Origin: Molanna angustata | Taxonomy: Eukaryota > Arthropoda > Insecta > Trichoptera > Molannidae | Reading direction: 5' to 3' | Length of the DNA stretch: 64,000 nt | Assembly: GCA_963576475.1 (NCBI GenBank) | Contig: OY754986.1 | Coordinates: 7,667,031 to 7,731,030, forward strand | The notes under the pieces: generated by a model | The model's database searches: none | Seen by the model: the letters and a program-made list of their open reading frames with translations, nothing else | What the model was told of the DNA's origin: nothing | Shown: one piece after another, positions 33,846 through 45,109 of the stretch | How the letters are laid out: each line of letters begins with the position of its first letter | How positions within the stretch are numbered: the first letter of the stretch is position 1 | Translations under genes and position numbers: made by a program

Positions 33846-34539
33846 TCTATTGGAGAGGTCATGAAGTTGCAGATAGGCTAGTAGGGAATCCTAATTTAAA
33901 TCTTGTGCAGGAATTTTCAGTATAAAATTCAAAATCCCTTAAGAATTTGTGCTGGAAAGATTCGATAGTTGCAGAGTGCACGGCACAATATGGCGATATT
34001 ATCTGAATGTAAGTGGAGTTCCATCAAAACGCCGCAGCCCATCATTTCAATATATACAGTCTTCTTCTTCCTTATGGAGAGCATGGATCTGTTCTTTCTC
34101 TGAAAATTATTCCTGAGAGGACGACATCCAGCTGGTAATTCAATATTTTTGGCATCATTTTGTGAAAGCGATGTCCTTGTGGTATATCGTTGGCTGCAAT
34201 ATACGGGGATCGGATGTAGTGGTCTTTAACACTATGTATTTAAAAAATACAACACAAAATAAAATAAAATATATATATATATATATGGAAAAAGATACAG
34301 AGTGTGTAAACACACTTGTGTGTAAAGGAGACATTTAATAACAAAAATTAAATCTACATAATTATAAAAAACAAAATGAAGTGAATACAATATTGTATGT
34401 CTAATTTTTTTATTAATAACTAGCTTTTATGTCCCGCCGTTGGCCAAGAATGTAAAATTGTGAAGGAATAAGCAATCGTTTTTATAATATTGTCACCCAA
34501 TTATTTTGCAAAATCGGACCATGAAAAGTGGTTTGAAAT
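33846..34539. other. No gene seen
   Basis: Includes a short (ta) run at 34270-34286. taactagcttttatgtcccg at 34426 resembles the start of a common insect dispersed repeat, and may be the true left boundary of the composite region that follows. Confidence 0.35.
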
Positions 34540-34966
34540 TTGATTGAGTTTAAGCATTGTAAAATGTTCGTGATGGCCACAACCCATGCTTTTTTATATA
34601 TTGCTATAAAGTGTGAATGAAGTATAATATATAATTTCTGCTGGCATGGACTATGCGTAATGGTTTTAAATATGACTGTTTATCAACGTTGTAAAGAGAT
34701 TGGTTTGGCCACAACCCCCATTTTTATATATTATCATCGAAAACAAATTGTAATATGTACATATAAAAAAAAATTAGTAATTTTGGATGTTGGAATGTGG
34801 TTAAAATTTGATTAAATAATGCGTACTGAAAAGATCTAGTGTTGGTCACATCCCATTCGTTTTTATATTTTTTCATCAAGTGTGCATTATATTTTTGCAC
34901 AATTAGACTGATAGACTTAAAATTGACACAAAAGTCTACATTAACGAAGAAGAAGACTTAAACTAT

Positions 34967-35007
<41 letters not shown>

Positions 35008-35036
35008 AAACACACGCACGCACACACCCTCACACA

Positions 35037-35067
<31 letters not shown>

Positions 35068-35102
35068 CCTCACACACACAAACACACATACAAACACACC
35101 CT

Positions 35103-35138
<36 letters not shown>

Positions 35139-35865
35139 CACACACACACACACACACAAACATATGTAACTTCTAACTCTAGTATGTAATCAACATTGTA
35201 TTGTATTGTATTGTTTATAATAAATAAATAAATAAATAAAAGAAATAAATAAATAAATAAATAGTAATTAGTTTATAATTTAAATATAAACGTTGTGAAG
35301 AGTTCAGTAATGGCCAAAACCCCCATTCTTTAAATATCGTCAACGAAATAAAATATGAAAGCGTTGAAAATTATTCAAAATAGGATGATATAAATGGTTA
35401 AAATTTGATTAAACAAAAGTATTGAAAAGATTCTAGTGCAGATTACACCGTCACATCCCATTCGTTTTTACATATGTATTTTCATCAAGTGTGCATATTG
35501 TTAATAATATTTCTGCACAAAAGACCAGTAGACTTAAAACTAACCCAAAAGTCTAAATAAAAAAGAGAAGAATAAGTATAAGACTATAAGAAATAGTTTG
35601 TATAAAAAACTATCCCAATGGTCTACATAAAATAAGAAAAAATACATAAAATAGAAGAATTATTTGAAATAGATTGTATAAAAACAGACTAAAAGGTCTT
35701 CACAAAAGAAGAAGAAGATTAATCTATAGGAAATAGTTTGTATAAAATTCACCAAAGTTCTACATAAAATAAGAAAACGAAGCAAAAGACCAAAGGAAAT
35801 AGTTTGTGTAAAAACTGTAAGGTCTACATAAAATTAAGAAGAAAAAGAATTAGACTCCATGAACC
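34540..35865 (+). repeat. R5 repeat, copy 2, with retroposon-like insertion
   Basis: Aligns with the reverse complement of 21106-21995: atggccacaaccc words, cccattcgtttttat, gtctacat...gaagaag units, and the degenerate 60-65-bp tandem array at 35520-35865. About 300 bp at 34970-35275 (CA run, tattg run, aataaat run) are absent from copy 1, and the R5 sequence resumes after them. Confidence 0.65.
34970..35160. repeat. CA microsatellite
   Basis: CA run with ordered ccctca and aaacac interruptions; followed by tattg and aataaat runs to 35275. Confidence 0.9.
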
Positions 35866-35869
35866 GTCG

Positions 35870-36057
35870 CTTCAGACCCTTCAGAACCTCCCGTCCCTTC
35901 AGGCCCTTCAGTACCTCCCGTCCCTTCAATCCATCATTACGTCCCTACCAATCAGGCCCTTCAGTACCTCCCGTCCCTTCAGGACCTTTTATACCTCCCG
36001 TCCCTTCAGGCCCTTTAGTGCATCCCTTCCCTTCATTACATCCCGTCCCTTCAGTCG
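35870..36057 (+). repeat. Degenerate minisatellite with cccttcag units
   Basis: Units of roughly 15-28 bp built from cctcccgtcccttcag and gcccttcagta, about eight to ten copies. The reverse complement of the same unit forms the array at 46545-46915. Open frames (Pro/Phe/Arg/Ser-rich) are a by-product. Confidence 0.8.
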
Positions 36058-36059
36058 GT

Positions 36060-36660
36060 TAAGAAAAGTTAAATCTAAAAACCATCCTGGAAGAACCGCG
36101 AAGAGATGAAAGGACCTTCTTTTCCCAGGATACTCCACCTTCAAAGGTAAAATGACTAAATATACGAAGAAGAAGAAGAAAAAAGTTTAAATCCAGATAC
36201 CTGCGAAGATATGGAAGGAAAATTGGATGAAGAAGAAAAAGAAGAAGAAGAAAAAAGTCTATATCCAAAAACCATCTTGGAAGACTTGTGAAGAGTTGGA
36301 AGGACAGTTGGACCTTCTTCTCCCAGGATTCTCCAACTTCATAGGTAAAATGACCAAAAATACACGAAGAAGAAGAAGAAGAAGAAAAAAGTTCAAATCC
36401 AGAAACCTGCGAAGAGATGGAAAGACAATTGTAGCTTCTTCTCCCAGGTTAGTCCCCCTTCTAAGGTAAAATGACCAAATACACGATCAAGAAGAAGAAG
36501 AAAAAAGTTTAAATCCACAAACCGTCCTGGAAGACCTGCGAAGAGATGGAGGGACAGTCGGACCTTCTTTTCCCAGAATACTGCCCCTTCATAGGTGAAA
36601 TGACCAAATACACGAAGAAGAAGAAGAATAAGAAAAAAGTTTAAATCCAGAAACCATTCC
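36060..36660. repeat. Tandem array of ~120-150-bp units
   Basis: Four to five imperfect units, each with aagtttaaatccagaaacc, gcgaagagatgg, ttctcccaggat, ataggtaaaatgaccaaata and a gaagaa run. The Lys-rich frame across it is an artefact. Confidence 0.8.
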
Positions 36661-37919
36661 GGGCAAACGCTCGACAATTCACCAAAGTTTCATAATAATC
36701 GGACAAACGGTTTAGGAGCACATCGCATACAATTTTCTGATAGGAAATCAGTATATTGTTGTGTGATTTGTAAGTAAATAGTAATAGGTAGGTACCTACC
36801 TACAACAATGTTCTAAATAAATTCAATTCATAACAAATTTTATTTGAATATCAGAATCTTTCCGTTACCATAGTAACCATTCCAATATTAATATCAAATG
36901 GGCTCGATACATTTTTTGGATATGTAGGTAGGTACCTACATTGGTTTGTTCGAAGCCACAAAAACGAAAATTGTCCGAAATATCAAATATTATATACAAA
37001 TTATGCAATTTTATTATGCCTATATCTTTACTAATAATTAACAGACTTTAACAATATATGTCTTAAAACTTGCTATAAAGTCTTGTGTTTCATTTTATTA
37101 TTTCATAATCACATTTATTTCAAAGGTATATTATTTTAAAGAACATATTCATTCGGTGGGAAAATTAAATATCGTATGAAAAGATATTAAAATGGCGGGG
37201 TTATATGTACATTTGTACAAAACGCTTACTTTAAAAATAAGTTAAACATTATAATTAGACAAAATATTCACCATGTTTTTCACTTAAAAGCTAAGTTATA
37301 CTTGAAAATATATTTTTTTCGTGTAAATACGTACTTCTAACTTTTAAACAAACAGATATTTGCGTGCAAAATGTACACTTTTTTGACAGATATGACTTGG
37401 AAAATTTTGTATGAAAAAAATAATTATTGAAATATCTTTAAAATTCAGCATTTTAATCGCATTATTTTTAGCGTGACACTGCATCAGGTATACTGGTACA
37501 TGTTCGCACATAAATTAGATTTTTAGATGCTCTTGGTTTTTCAAAAGGCGTGAGACAAACACACACATACACACACACATACACTAACATATTGATTGCT
37601 TTATTACTTTAGATTTAATTCTGTTGCCAGTCTGAAATCTTTTTCGGTAAATATGAAATTAAATCTGAAAAAGACTCAAAACTTTACACTCCACAAATAT
37701 CACGTATATTTATTTTACACAACATCCACAATAGTAAGCCGCTTAATTATATTTTTCCCTTTTGTTTATAATAGTAAATAGTAAACTAAGATGATTGGTA
37801 AAGCGCCATTTTTATTATAACCTCACCTCAATGGCGCTTGAAGAATAAGTAATCTCTGATTCATACATCTCAAATCTTTTTGGTGGTACTTCCTTTTGAC
37901 ACTGTTCTTGGTTAAAGAG
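36661..37919. other. No gene; probable right edge of composite repeat
   Basis: 36680-36735 (agtttcataataatcggaca, aacggtttaggagc) resembles the closing segment of widespread insect dispersed repeats. The rest is AT-rich; gtaggtacctac words occur at 36787-36802 and 36927-36940. Confidence 0.4.
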
Positions 37920-38115
37920 TAGAGCCAATTATGCTTCCTTACTTGCTCAGCCTCTTCTTGAGTCCAGTATTGGACAAAGGCCTCCCGCTTGGATTTACAC
38001 TGGTCTCTCTTTTATGCCATTCTCCGCCATTCTGGACCTGCCACTTTTTTTAAGTCATCGCACCATCTGGTATGGGGCCTTCCTACACTTCTGCTTCCTG
38101 GTCTTGCAATCATTC
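37920..38115 (-). pseudogene. LINE group D, ORF C-terminal relic (RTE-like)
   Basis: The minus frame reads RPGSRSVGRPHTRWCDDLKK, VAGPEWRRMA, stop, KRDQCKSKREAFVQYWTQEEA. GRPxTRWxDDLxKVAGxxWxRxAxDRxxWxxxxEAFVxQW is the familiar C-terminus of RTE-like LINEs in Lepidoptera. One in-frame stop is present. Confidence 0.7.
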
Positions 38116-38169
38116 AAAGCTTTAACGAATAACTATCAATATTCAAATAAATTTTATATTCCTCCCAGC

Positions 38170-38400
38170 CAGTATTTTTACATACATACATATATTCATA
38201 CCATCACGCCATGTCCCTTACGGGGTAGGTAGAGAGAACCGAACGCCATATCTTTCTATCCTGGCACACATTCATCGCCTCGTCAACATTCATGCATTGT
38301 CTCATACATGTTCGTCTATTGTACACGCTTCTAACATTTCATTCTTTCAGAATATCGTTCACAGGGTTGTGCCATCCCTTTCTTGGGCGGCCTCTCAAAT
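38170..38400 (-). pseudogene. LINE group A, C-terminal fragment
   Basis: The minus strand begins with the tail (tatg, ggcgtgatgg) at about 38180-38215, then the ccccgtaagggacatg block and the GRPRKGWHNPVNDILK-type coding region up to about 38400, where it breaks off. Confidence 0.65.
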
Positions 38401-39234
38401 TTAATTAATGAAAAATACGTCAAACTCAATCCTTTGATTGCACAAGTACGAAAAATATGGTTAATACAGGTGTACCTTTGAATTTAAATATTCTCCTATT
38501 CATCCGTTTTCATAAACATAACGTTTTTCTATTATATGAAAAAAAATTAAATTTTTCTCGAAGGAACAATTTTCCAGTTACGGCCAACATGTCGGGTGAT
38601 TTCCATTGAAACAAAATGGAAAAATGCCCCGAATAGTTTTTTTTTATTTCCATTTCAGCCAAACAAAAAGTTAACTGCGTAAAAAAACAACAAACGCACA
38701 TAAAAAGGAGAGAGTTCGAAGGAATGTTTTTATTTTACTCCTGGAATTTCGCAAACGGTACGACACGACAGCGCGGCGGAAATGCTTTAAGGAAGGGGAA
38801 ATCGGGGTTATCTGCCTCGCGAATAGAAAAGTGGTTATATCCTAGAAGACATCAAGGAGGAAATCTTGAATTTCCCCCAAACAGCTCGGCCCCTTTTCGC
38901 GCCTTGTAACGCGTGACTCTTGCGGTTCTTGTCAACTCGATTCCTGTCCTTATTTATCAAATTTTGATCCCGAAACAGCGAAAAAATTCTCAACACGGAG
39001 GCAGGATCAAATCATTTTGCGGTTAGTTTTACACATTTTATATTTATTTACATAAACTCGATAAACGTAGTTTGTACTGTACAGTTGATAACTTTGTCAT
39101 ACAAGACTTAAATGTACTTGTATGAAAAACACGTATTTAATAATGCACTGTCATGTAAGAAGTGAATTGTTACCATGTCGGTTAAATCGTAATAAAACAA
39201 AATGTAAAGGTATTAATTAACAAGTTTCATGTAA
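38401..39234. other. No gene; GC-richer island at 38710-39010
   Basis: 38710-39010 is clearly less AT-rich than its flanks and looks single-copy here. Its frames are short and unrecognised; possibly a regulatory or ancient exon region. Confidence 0.3.
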
Positions 39235-39505
39235 GACATGCAATCCAACTGTCGATAGCGATAGTATGCATAGTTGAAGAATACAAATAAGACTGCCAAG
39301 AAATAAGACTGCCATACAAATTGTATGAAGCGATGTCGTCACTAAATTCAATTTTTATAAGAATTGTTAAAAAAATTTAAGATGTAGGTACTACTACAAT
39401 GTTAATATTTTTATAGAAAATTAAATTATCTATAGTTGGGGTGTTTCAGGTTTTTTGGATATTTTTAAAAACTTAAGAAATATAGGCAGTTAAACACTTG
39501 AAACA
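39235..39505 (+). repeat. R1 repeat, copy 2, right-truncated
   Basis: Starts at the shared end (atccaactgtcgatagcga) and contains acaaattgtatgaagcgatg, ggggtgtttc and aggcagttaaac, as in 60770-60950. The LINE-A-like middle part is missing. Confidence 0.7.
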
Positions 39506-39561
39506 GTTGGGTTATTTGGTAATCAAATTTCCGAATTAGATTTATTCTGTAAAACAAGCAC

Positions 39562-40260
39562 ATGAACATTCCTTGTGAGGTTCGATTCAACAAGACATGT
39601 GTGCTTCCTATTATAACTTACGGAAAAGAAACCAGAGAAGACACTGACCTTAACAAAACCCTCATTCTAACCAGCGAAATGAAAGTTTCTCAGAAGCATC
39701 GCTGGCACGTTGAGGGTGTTGTAAGATGGGGTCGACAGAAGACAAGGAACGAACACGTGTCAAGAATGTTAAACCCAAAAACCGTCAAAGTGTCGGCCTT
39801 CTTGGCTCAGTTGGTTAGGTATCTGACTGCTGATTCAAAGGTCCCGGGTTCGATTATCCGTGAAGACACAGTTTTTAATTGTGTTTTCAGTCTGGATCTG
39901 TGAGGCGATAAATATCGCAAGTCTCCTGAATGTGGCAACTTGTTATTGGGCGCGTGTTAAATTAATATTTAACATAGTACCTGTTAGTTGCCCGAGAAGC
40001 AATATTAAATAAATAAATAAAGTAGCCACGGATTACATATGTTTTCCAAGAAAGCAGACCTCCAGGACGTCTTACCAAGATATGTTTGGACAGCTGGCAG
40101 GCCACGTCACAGGACGGAAGCTAACGCAGGTCATAAACAAGCCAGCGTGGTTAAAAAGATAGAAAGAAGATAAGGCGGACCTGGGAGACAGAAGATTTCT
40201 TTCGATGGGGCTGAGCCAGAAACTTTGGAGGAGCCATATTAATAGAATGGACCCCATATA
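39562..40260 (+). pseudogene. LINE group C relic, interrupted by SINE S1
   Basis: 39575-39790 reads RFNKTCVLPIITYGKET, then VEGVVRWGRQKTRNEHVSRM. After the SINE, 40023-40110 reads ESRPPGRLTK and DSWQATSQDG, as in the C tail at 50536-50718 (GRRPPGRPSKRWRESWTSSSQDL-like). These are the post-polymerase segments of an RTE-like LINE. Several residues and the downstream frame are degraded. Confidence 0.65.
39792..40018 (+). repeat. SINE S1, full copy
   Basis: Head 39795-39867 with A-box tggctcagttgg and B-box gggttcgatta, the body to gcccgagaagcaatatt, and a taaataaataaa tail. Flanked by aaagt (39787-39791 and 40019-40023), consistent with a short target duplication. Confidence 0.8.
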
Positions 40261-40814
40261 TTGCGTCTAACAATATTTTTACAGGACATTGCTTTCCCGG
40301 AAGACCTCTAAAAAGATAAAAGGTACAGCTAAACGTCTGCTTACCAGGATTACTTACTGAATAGGTACTTACGTCGGCTTGCTTACTGAGGAAGAATGAT
40401 CTTTTTTCGTGATTATTTTGTAAGAGAATGTAGTTTATCGTAAAATATCATGTTGAATTTTGTACCCGGTGTACAAGCCCTACTTGAAGTTCCATAATAA
40501 TTATTTAAAAACACTTTTTTGAGCCATACAATGTACGAGTGGTGAGTTACTGACAAATTTTAATGTCAATCTCTCCCAACTAACAATGTCTCTTTCCCAG
40601 AGAAAGAAGATTTGTGTGAGAATTAAATATAATATATTTTAGTATTTTTTTACAAAGTTCGATTCACAATGACCGAACGTTTTTGCCTAGGTGACTCGAA
40701 GTAATCAAGGTCTAAATGAAACTAAATAAGTAAGCAAGACTCATCCAACATTACTTAAAAATGTACAACGTTGCCACTATACCTATTTTGAGGAATGTTG
40801 GATGAGTTAAATGG
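40261..40814. other. No gene; scrap of foldback arm
   Basis: 40640-40710 (ccgaacgtttttgcctaggt) is related to the arms at 41692-41782. Otherwise unassigned. Confidence 0.35.
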
Positions 40815-41031
40815 ACTTGTCAGCCGGATGAATGATGATCGTGTCCCCAAATAGGTTCTTAATACCATTCCAAAGGGCAGAAGAAGTAGAGGCAGGCCCA
40901 AGCTAAGATGGCTGCACGATACAGAAGACGACATAAGAGCGATAGGAATTGCAAACTGGATGAGAGCGGTGGAGGACAGGGACGGCTGGAGAAGGATTCT
41001 GGAGGAGGCCAGGGCCCACACAGGGCTGTAG
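40815..41031 (+). pseudogene. LINE group B, ORF C-terminal fragment
   Basis: Plus-strand frame LVSRMNDDRVPK, stop, VLNTIPKGRRSRGRPKLRW, HDTEDDIRAIGIANW, EEARAHTGL and a stop at 41029-41031, then gatgatgatgat. One in-frame stop (tag at 40852-40854) near the start. Very close in sequence to 24221-24525. Confidence 0.8.
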
Positions 41032-41084
41032 CGCTTATGATGATGATGATGATATTGATATCATGTATTATTTATTTTATTTTA

Positions 41085-41330
41085 TCAAAAAAAGGTACAT
41101 CGACAGATATCCAGCTTACAATTTTCATAAAAGAAAATATTATTGGTTATTATTATGAGTGCTGGACGTCCAATTAAAAAAATTACATGAGCTCATATTC
41201 AATCACACGCGTAAGTTACATAAATAAGAGAAAATTGGGTTACAAAGGTGAAGTAAAAAAAAGAAGAAGAAAAAAATAATAACATAAGTTAAGCAAAAAA
41301 ACATGTTATAGAAGTTACACAATTTTTTTC
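41085..41330 (-). repeat. R6 repeat, copy 1
   Basis: Reverse complement of about 63290-63510: aaggtacatcgacag, gctggacgtccaatt, atgagctcatattcaatcac. Confidence 0.6.
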
Positions 41331-41691
41331 TTAAATTCAGAGTTTCATTTAGATTCATTTAGACCACGATATTCGGTCATACTAAATCGATTTTACTTTC
41401 GAAAAATGTTTTATTCGTGAATTTGAAAATGGACTTCCACCTTATAAGACCTTATATAAGGTCTTTGACTTCCACTCTGTTAAAACAAAAAATGTAGAAT
41501 TTTTAAAATATATTTCTCCCCAACCGGGATTCAAGCCCACGACGCCGTCACAGAAGCCAAACGACTTGCTACTACAAACATATAGTATATATCCGTACCA
41601 TATTTGTAAAGTAAATTTGATAAAGTTAATATTTATAAAGTTAATTAATGATTCTAGGGTTTTTTTGTTGACAGAGTGGAAATAATCCATT
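41331..41691. other. No gene; SINE S5 head on minus strand
   Basis: 41510-41585 on the minus strand has gcttgaatcccggttgggg (B-box region) and ggcttctgtgacggcgtcg, matching the S5 head near 8030-8098. The remainder is AT-rich. Confidence 0.5.
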
Positions 41692-41830
41692 TTAAATGAA
41701 TAAATAAATAACTTTGTATTTTTCCACAATATTTTTTATACTAACGATCGAACGTTTTCGCCAAGGTGACTTGGCATTATCATAAGCTCACCCACATAAT
41801 GTACATACATACATACATACATACATACCA

Positions 41831-43894
41831 TCACGCCATGTCCCTTACGGGGTAAGCAGAGAGAATTGAGCGCCATACTTCTCTATTTTTGCACACATTT
41901 CTGGCTTCCTTTACATCCATGCATCGTCTCATACATGCTCGTCGGTTGTTCAAACTTTTTATGTTTCCTTCTTTCAAAATATCATTCACATGGTCATGCC
42001 ATCCCTTTCTGGGGCGACCTCTGCTATTCACTCCATCTCTAGCACCCATGTATATTTTTTTGGTCAGTCGTTCATCGTTCATTCTTTCTATATGTCCAAA
42101 CCACCTTAAAGCATTCACTTTCATTTTACATATAATATCCTTCTTTAACTTGCATTCTCTCCTTATGTCCTCATTTTTTATTCTATCATATATCGTTCTA
42201 TTACATACTCTTCTTAGTGATCTCATTTCTACAGCATTTATTCTACTTTCATGTGTTCTTTCCCAGGTCCATGTTTCACTAGTATTTGTCAAAGTAGGCA
42301 CCACAATTGCATTGTGTACTGCAATTTTGGCTTCCTTTGACATGCTTGGGTCGGACATTACTGGTCTAAGTGCTCCGTTTATTCTATTCCCTGCCATAAC
42401 TCTTCTTTCAATATCTTTATCGGGTCTTCCATTCCGTTCAAACATACTCCCCAAATATTAATATTCCTCAACTTGTTCTAGCCATTCGTTCTCTACTTTT
42501 ATCATACATGCAGTTATACTTTCAGTCTTTTCAAATACCAATATCTTAGATTTACTAACATTCATTCTCAGTCCATTTTGCAGGCATCCTTCATACACTT
42601 TATTCACTAAATACTGCAGCTCATCCGCACATTCAGCAATCACCACTTTGTCATCTGCATACATCAAATCACGTACGTTTACAGTACTTAGTTTCAGACC
42701 TTTATTTTCATTCTTCAATGTCCTAACGCAGTGATCAATATACAGATTGAACAGCCATGGAGATAATACGCAGCCTTGCTTCACCCCTTTATTAATAGGG
42801 AACCATGTTGTCAACGCATCGTTGACACGGACACAGGCTCCACTATTTTCATACAGAGACGCAACGGCACGTATTAGTTTGCTCTTCACTCCATATATTA
42901 ATAGGATATCCCACAATTTTTCTCTATCCACTTTATCATATGCCTTCTCTAGGTCTATGAACGCACAGAAAAGTTTCTGGTTTTTATGCAGAACCTTTTC
43001 TGTAGCCATACGTAAAGAGAAAATTTGATCGATACATCCTCTGCCTCCTACAAAGGCACCTTGCGCATCCCATATCTTGCATTCCGTAATCTTGCGTATT
43101 CTCTTATCAATAATTCTTGCATACATCTTGTCAACCGAACTTAACAAGCTGATAGCTCTATAGTTTTTGCAGTCGAGTTTTGATCCCTTCCCTTTGAAAA
43201 GAGGAACTACAACTGCATTTCTCCAATCCGACGGAGTGTACCCAGCTTCCCAACATTTATTGAAAAGCGATAGACACCACTCCGTAGATATTTTACCGCC
43301 ATACTTGATAAATTCGGCTGCCACACAGTCCACACCAGCGGCTTTACCCGTTTTCGCGTGATTAACCGCTTCTTTTACCTCTTCTTCCGTTATTTCATCT
43401 CTCTCATTCTCATCAATAATCCATGTCCTCTGTCTTACTGTGTCACCTTGTGCGCTTTCATACAATTCTTTGAAATATTCACACCACCTCTCTTTCACAC
43501 TTTCGTTATCTAACAGCATATTTCCATCTTTATCATTTATACACTTTGAACCTTTTACTTCCCCTTGCTTTCGTTTAGCTCTGCCTTTCCAGAACATTTT
43601 CATGTTACCCGTAAAGTCTTTCACTATTTTCTGACTTTCTTTTTCTTTTATACAATCTTTTTCATTTCTCACTGTAGCTTTTACTCTCCTCTTGCATTCT
43701 TTGTACTCTTCTTTTGCTCTATTTTCTTTGTCAGTACCTTTTACAGATATCCAGAACTTCCATGCTCCCTTTTTCGCATCAACTGCATTTTTTACCGATT
43801 CATTCCACCAAGCATCACCTTTCTGCATTCCTCTTTTACTTTCACCGCACGCATTCTTGGCAGCCTTGCACACGACACTTTTTCCATACTTCAT
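41831..43894 (-). pseudogene. LINE A reverse transcriptase and C-terminal domain, one stop
   Basis: Polymerase of the non-LTR element. From the start: a basic coiled-coil-like linker (residues 1-155), then KAAGVDCVAAEFIKYGG, WRNAVVVPLFKGKGS, NYRAISLLSSVDKMYARII, AFIDLEKAYDKVDR (catalytic Asp), GVKQGCVLSPWLFNLYID and LMYADDKVV (YADD codons 42650-42661). A single TAA at 42458-42460 interrupts the frame after LEQVEEY; the same frame resumes at once with YLGSMFERNGRPDKD. It runs to the RWFGHIERM, GRPRKGWHDHV and AYPVRDMA terminus at 41831. Domain order and motifs are as in RTE-like LINEs. Confidence 0.85.
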
Positions 43895-44410
43895 CTACAC
43901 TTCTTTCACTATGTGTTTGATAATTTAGTTCATAATCAACATTCCTTTCATATTCATGTCTTACTTCCTCTTCTTGTAATTTTTCCACTTTGACGCGCAT
44001 TGGTGGTGCACTTTTGATTGTTTTAGAGCGACAGCCGATGAACAGATGCAGTTTAGTAACAAGCAAATAGTGATCTGTCTCCAGCTCTGCGCCCCTATAT
44101 ACCCTAGTGTCCATCGTTGCCTTCCTCAAAGTGGAGTCCACACATACAAAATCTATAATTGATCTTTCACAGCCTCTTTCCCACGTATACTGGTGGATCT
44201 TTTTATGGCAAAAAATAGTATTAGCCACAAAAAGATCCCATTCCACACATACATTCAGCAGTCTTTTTCCATTATCGTTCACTCTGCTATCACCGTGAGG
44301 CCCGAGGGCAGATTCAAAGTCTTTTCTTTGTACCCCAACCCATCCATTTAGATCTCCTGCCAAAATAATCTTTTCATTTCCTTGGCAACATTGTATAATT
44401 ACTGTAACTC
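43842..44410 (-). pseudogene. LINE A apurinic-type endonuclease domain, 5'-truncated
   Basis: Would nick target DNA to prime reverse transcription. The frame shows ILAGDLNGWVG, GKRLLNVCVEWDLFVANT, ERSIIDFVCVD and ETDHYLLVTKL, the GDxN and S/TDHxxV signatures of exonuclease-endonuclease-phosphatase domains. The catalytic N-terminal half (including the Glu motif) is lost by truncation at 44410. A frameshift near 43880 separates it from the polymerase frame, which continues from 43894. Confidence 0.8.
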
Positions 44411-44625
44411 CACCCACATATTTGGCAACGCTGTGGAGTTAATGTAGCTCCACCCACACATGTGACAACGTTGTAAATGCTGAGTGAAGTAGAAATTAGC
44501 TTATTTTTGTTTTAGTTTCGTTTGGATCTTGATAATGCCAAGTCACCTTGGCGAAAACGTTCGATCTTTAGTATAAAAATATTGTGGAAAAATACATAGT
44601 TATTTATTTATTCATTTAAAAAGTT

Positions 44626-45109
44626 AATTAACTTTGATGTAAATAATTCCAAATTTCTTTTGTGTAATTTAATATTTTTTTATAGAACAAACAAGAATTT
44701 ATCATATTTTTTCATACAAAAGTTTATACAATACTATATCATATTATAGCTAACTAGATTAACTTATAAAACATTACTAGTTATTTAATACTATAGCCAA
44801 AAACATTTTTTCTGTAGTTTTAAAGTTACTTCCTCTGTTTTATGAAGGAAACAACGTAATTTCAGAAAGTTCAAAGGTGTATTTGGAAATTAACAAAGCC
44901 TTAAGGATCTTTTGTATGAAGAAGACTAAAAACATTTTGCCTGTTGTATTTCGATTGTCCGACTCTGACGATGGTATTTTCACACGAGTGAGCTGTGGTC
45001 AACGCAATACTCCTCACTACCAACGCTACGTAGTGCGCTTCTTCGGAATAATGTAATGGATACAATTCCTAATAGCAGGTGGTTTCGTCAATGTATTGGA
45101 GGAGGTAAA
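44626..45109. other. No gene seen
   Basis: AT-rich then mixed-composition DNA, no family recognised. Confidence 0.35.

Larger units (their letters stand above)
41799..44410 (-). mobile_element. LINE group A, 5'-truncated 2.6-kb copy
   Basis: Minus-strand APE-type non-LTR element with tatg-repeat tail at about 41802-41830 and a perfect 10-bp target duplication cacccacata (41789-41798 and 44411-44420). The 5' end cuts the endonuclease domain. The coding region carries one frameshift and one stop, so it is inactive but young-looking. RTE-like by layout; exact clade not tested. Confidence 0.85.
41692..44625. mobile_element. Foldback element hosting the large LINE A
   Basis: 41692-41782 and 44531-44625 are inverted arms of about 92 bp (words gatcgaacgttttcgcca, ggtgacttggcattatca, tttttccacaatattttt). 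Without the LINE (41799-44410 plus one target duplication), the structure would be about 310 bp. Superfamily unknown; non-coding. Confidence 0.6.

Noticed and set aside
35804..36469. Pro/Phe/Ser-rich and Lys-rich open frames
   Set aside because: By-products of the cccttcag minisatellite and the ~130-bp array.
40908..41177. 89-codon plus-strand frame starting MAARYRRRHKSD
   Set aside because: Shadow frame over the LINE B C-terminus, whose real frame gives GRRSRGRPKLRW.
41889..42461. 190-codon plus-strand hydrophobic frame
   Set aside because: Antisense to the LINE A coding region.
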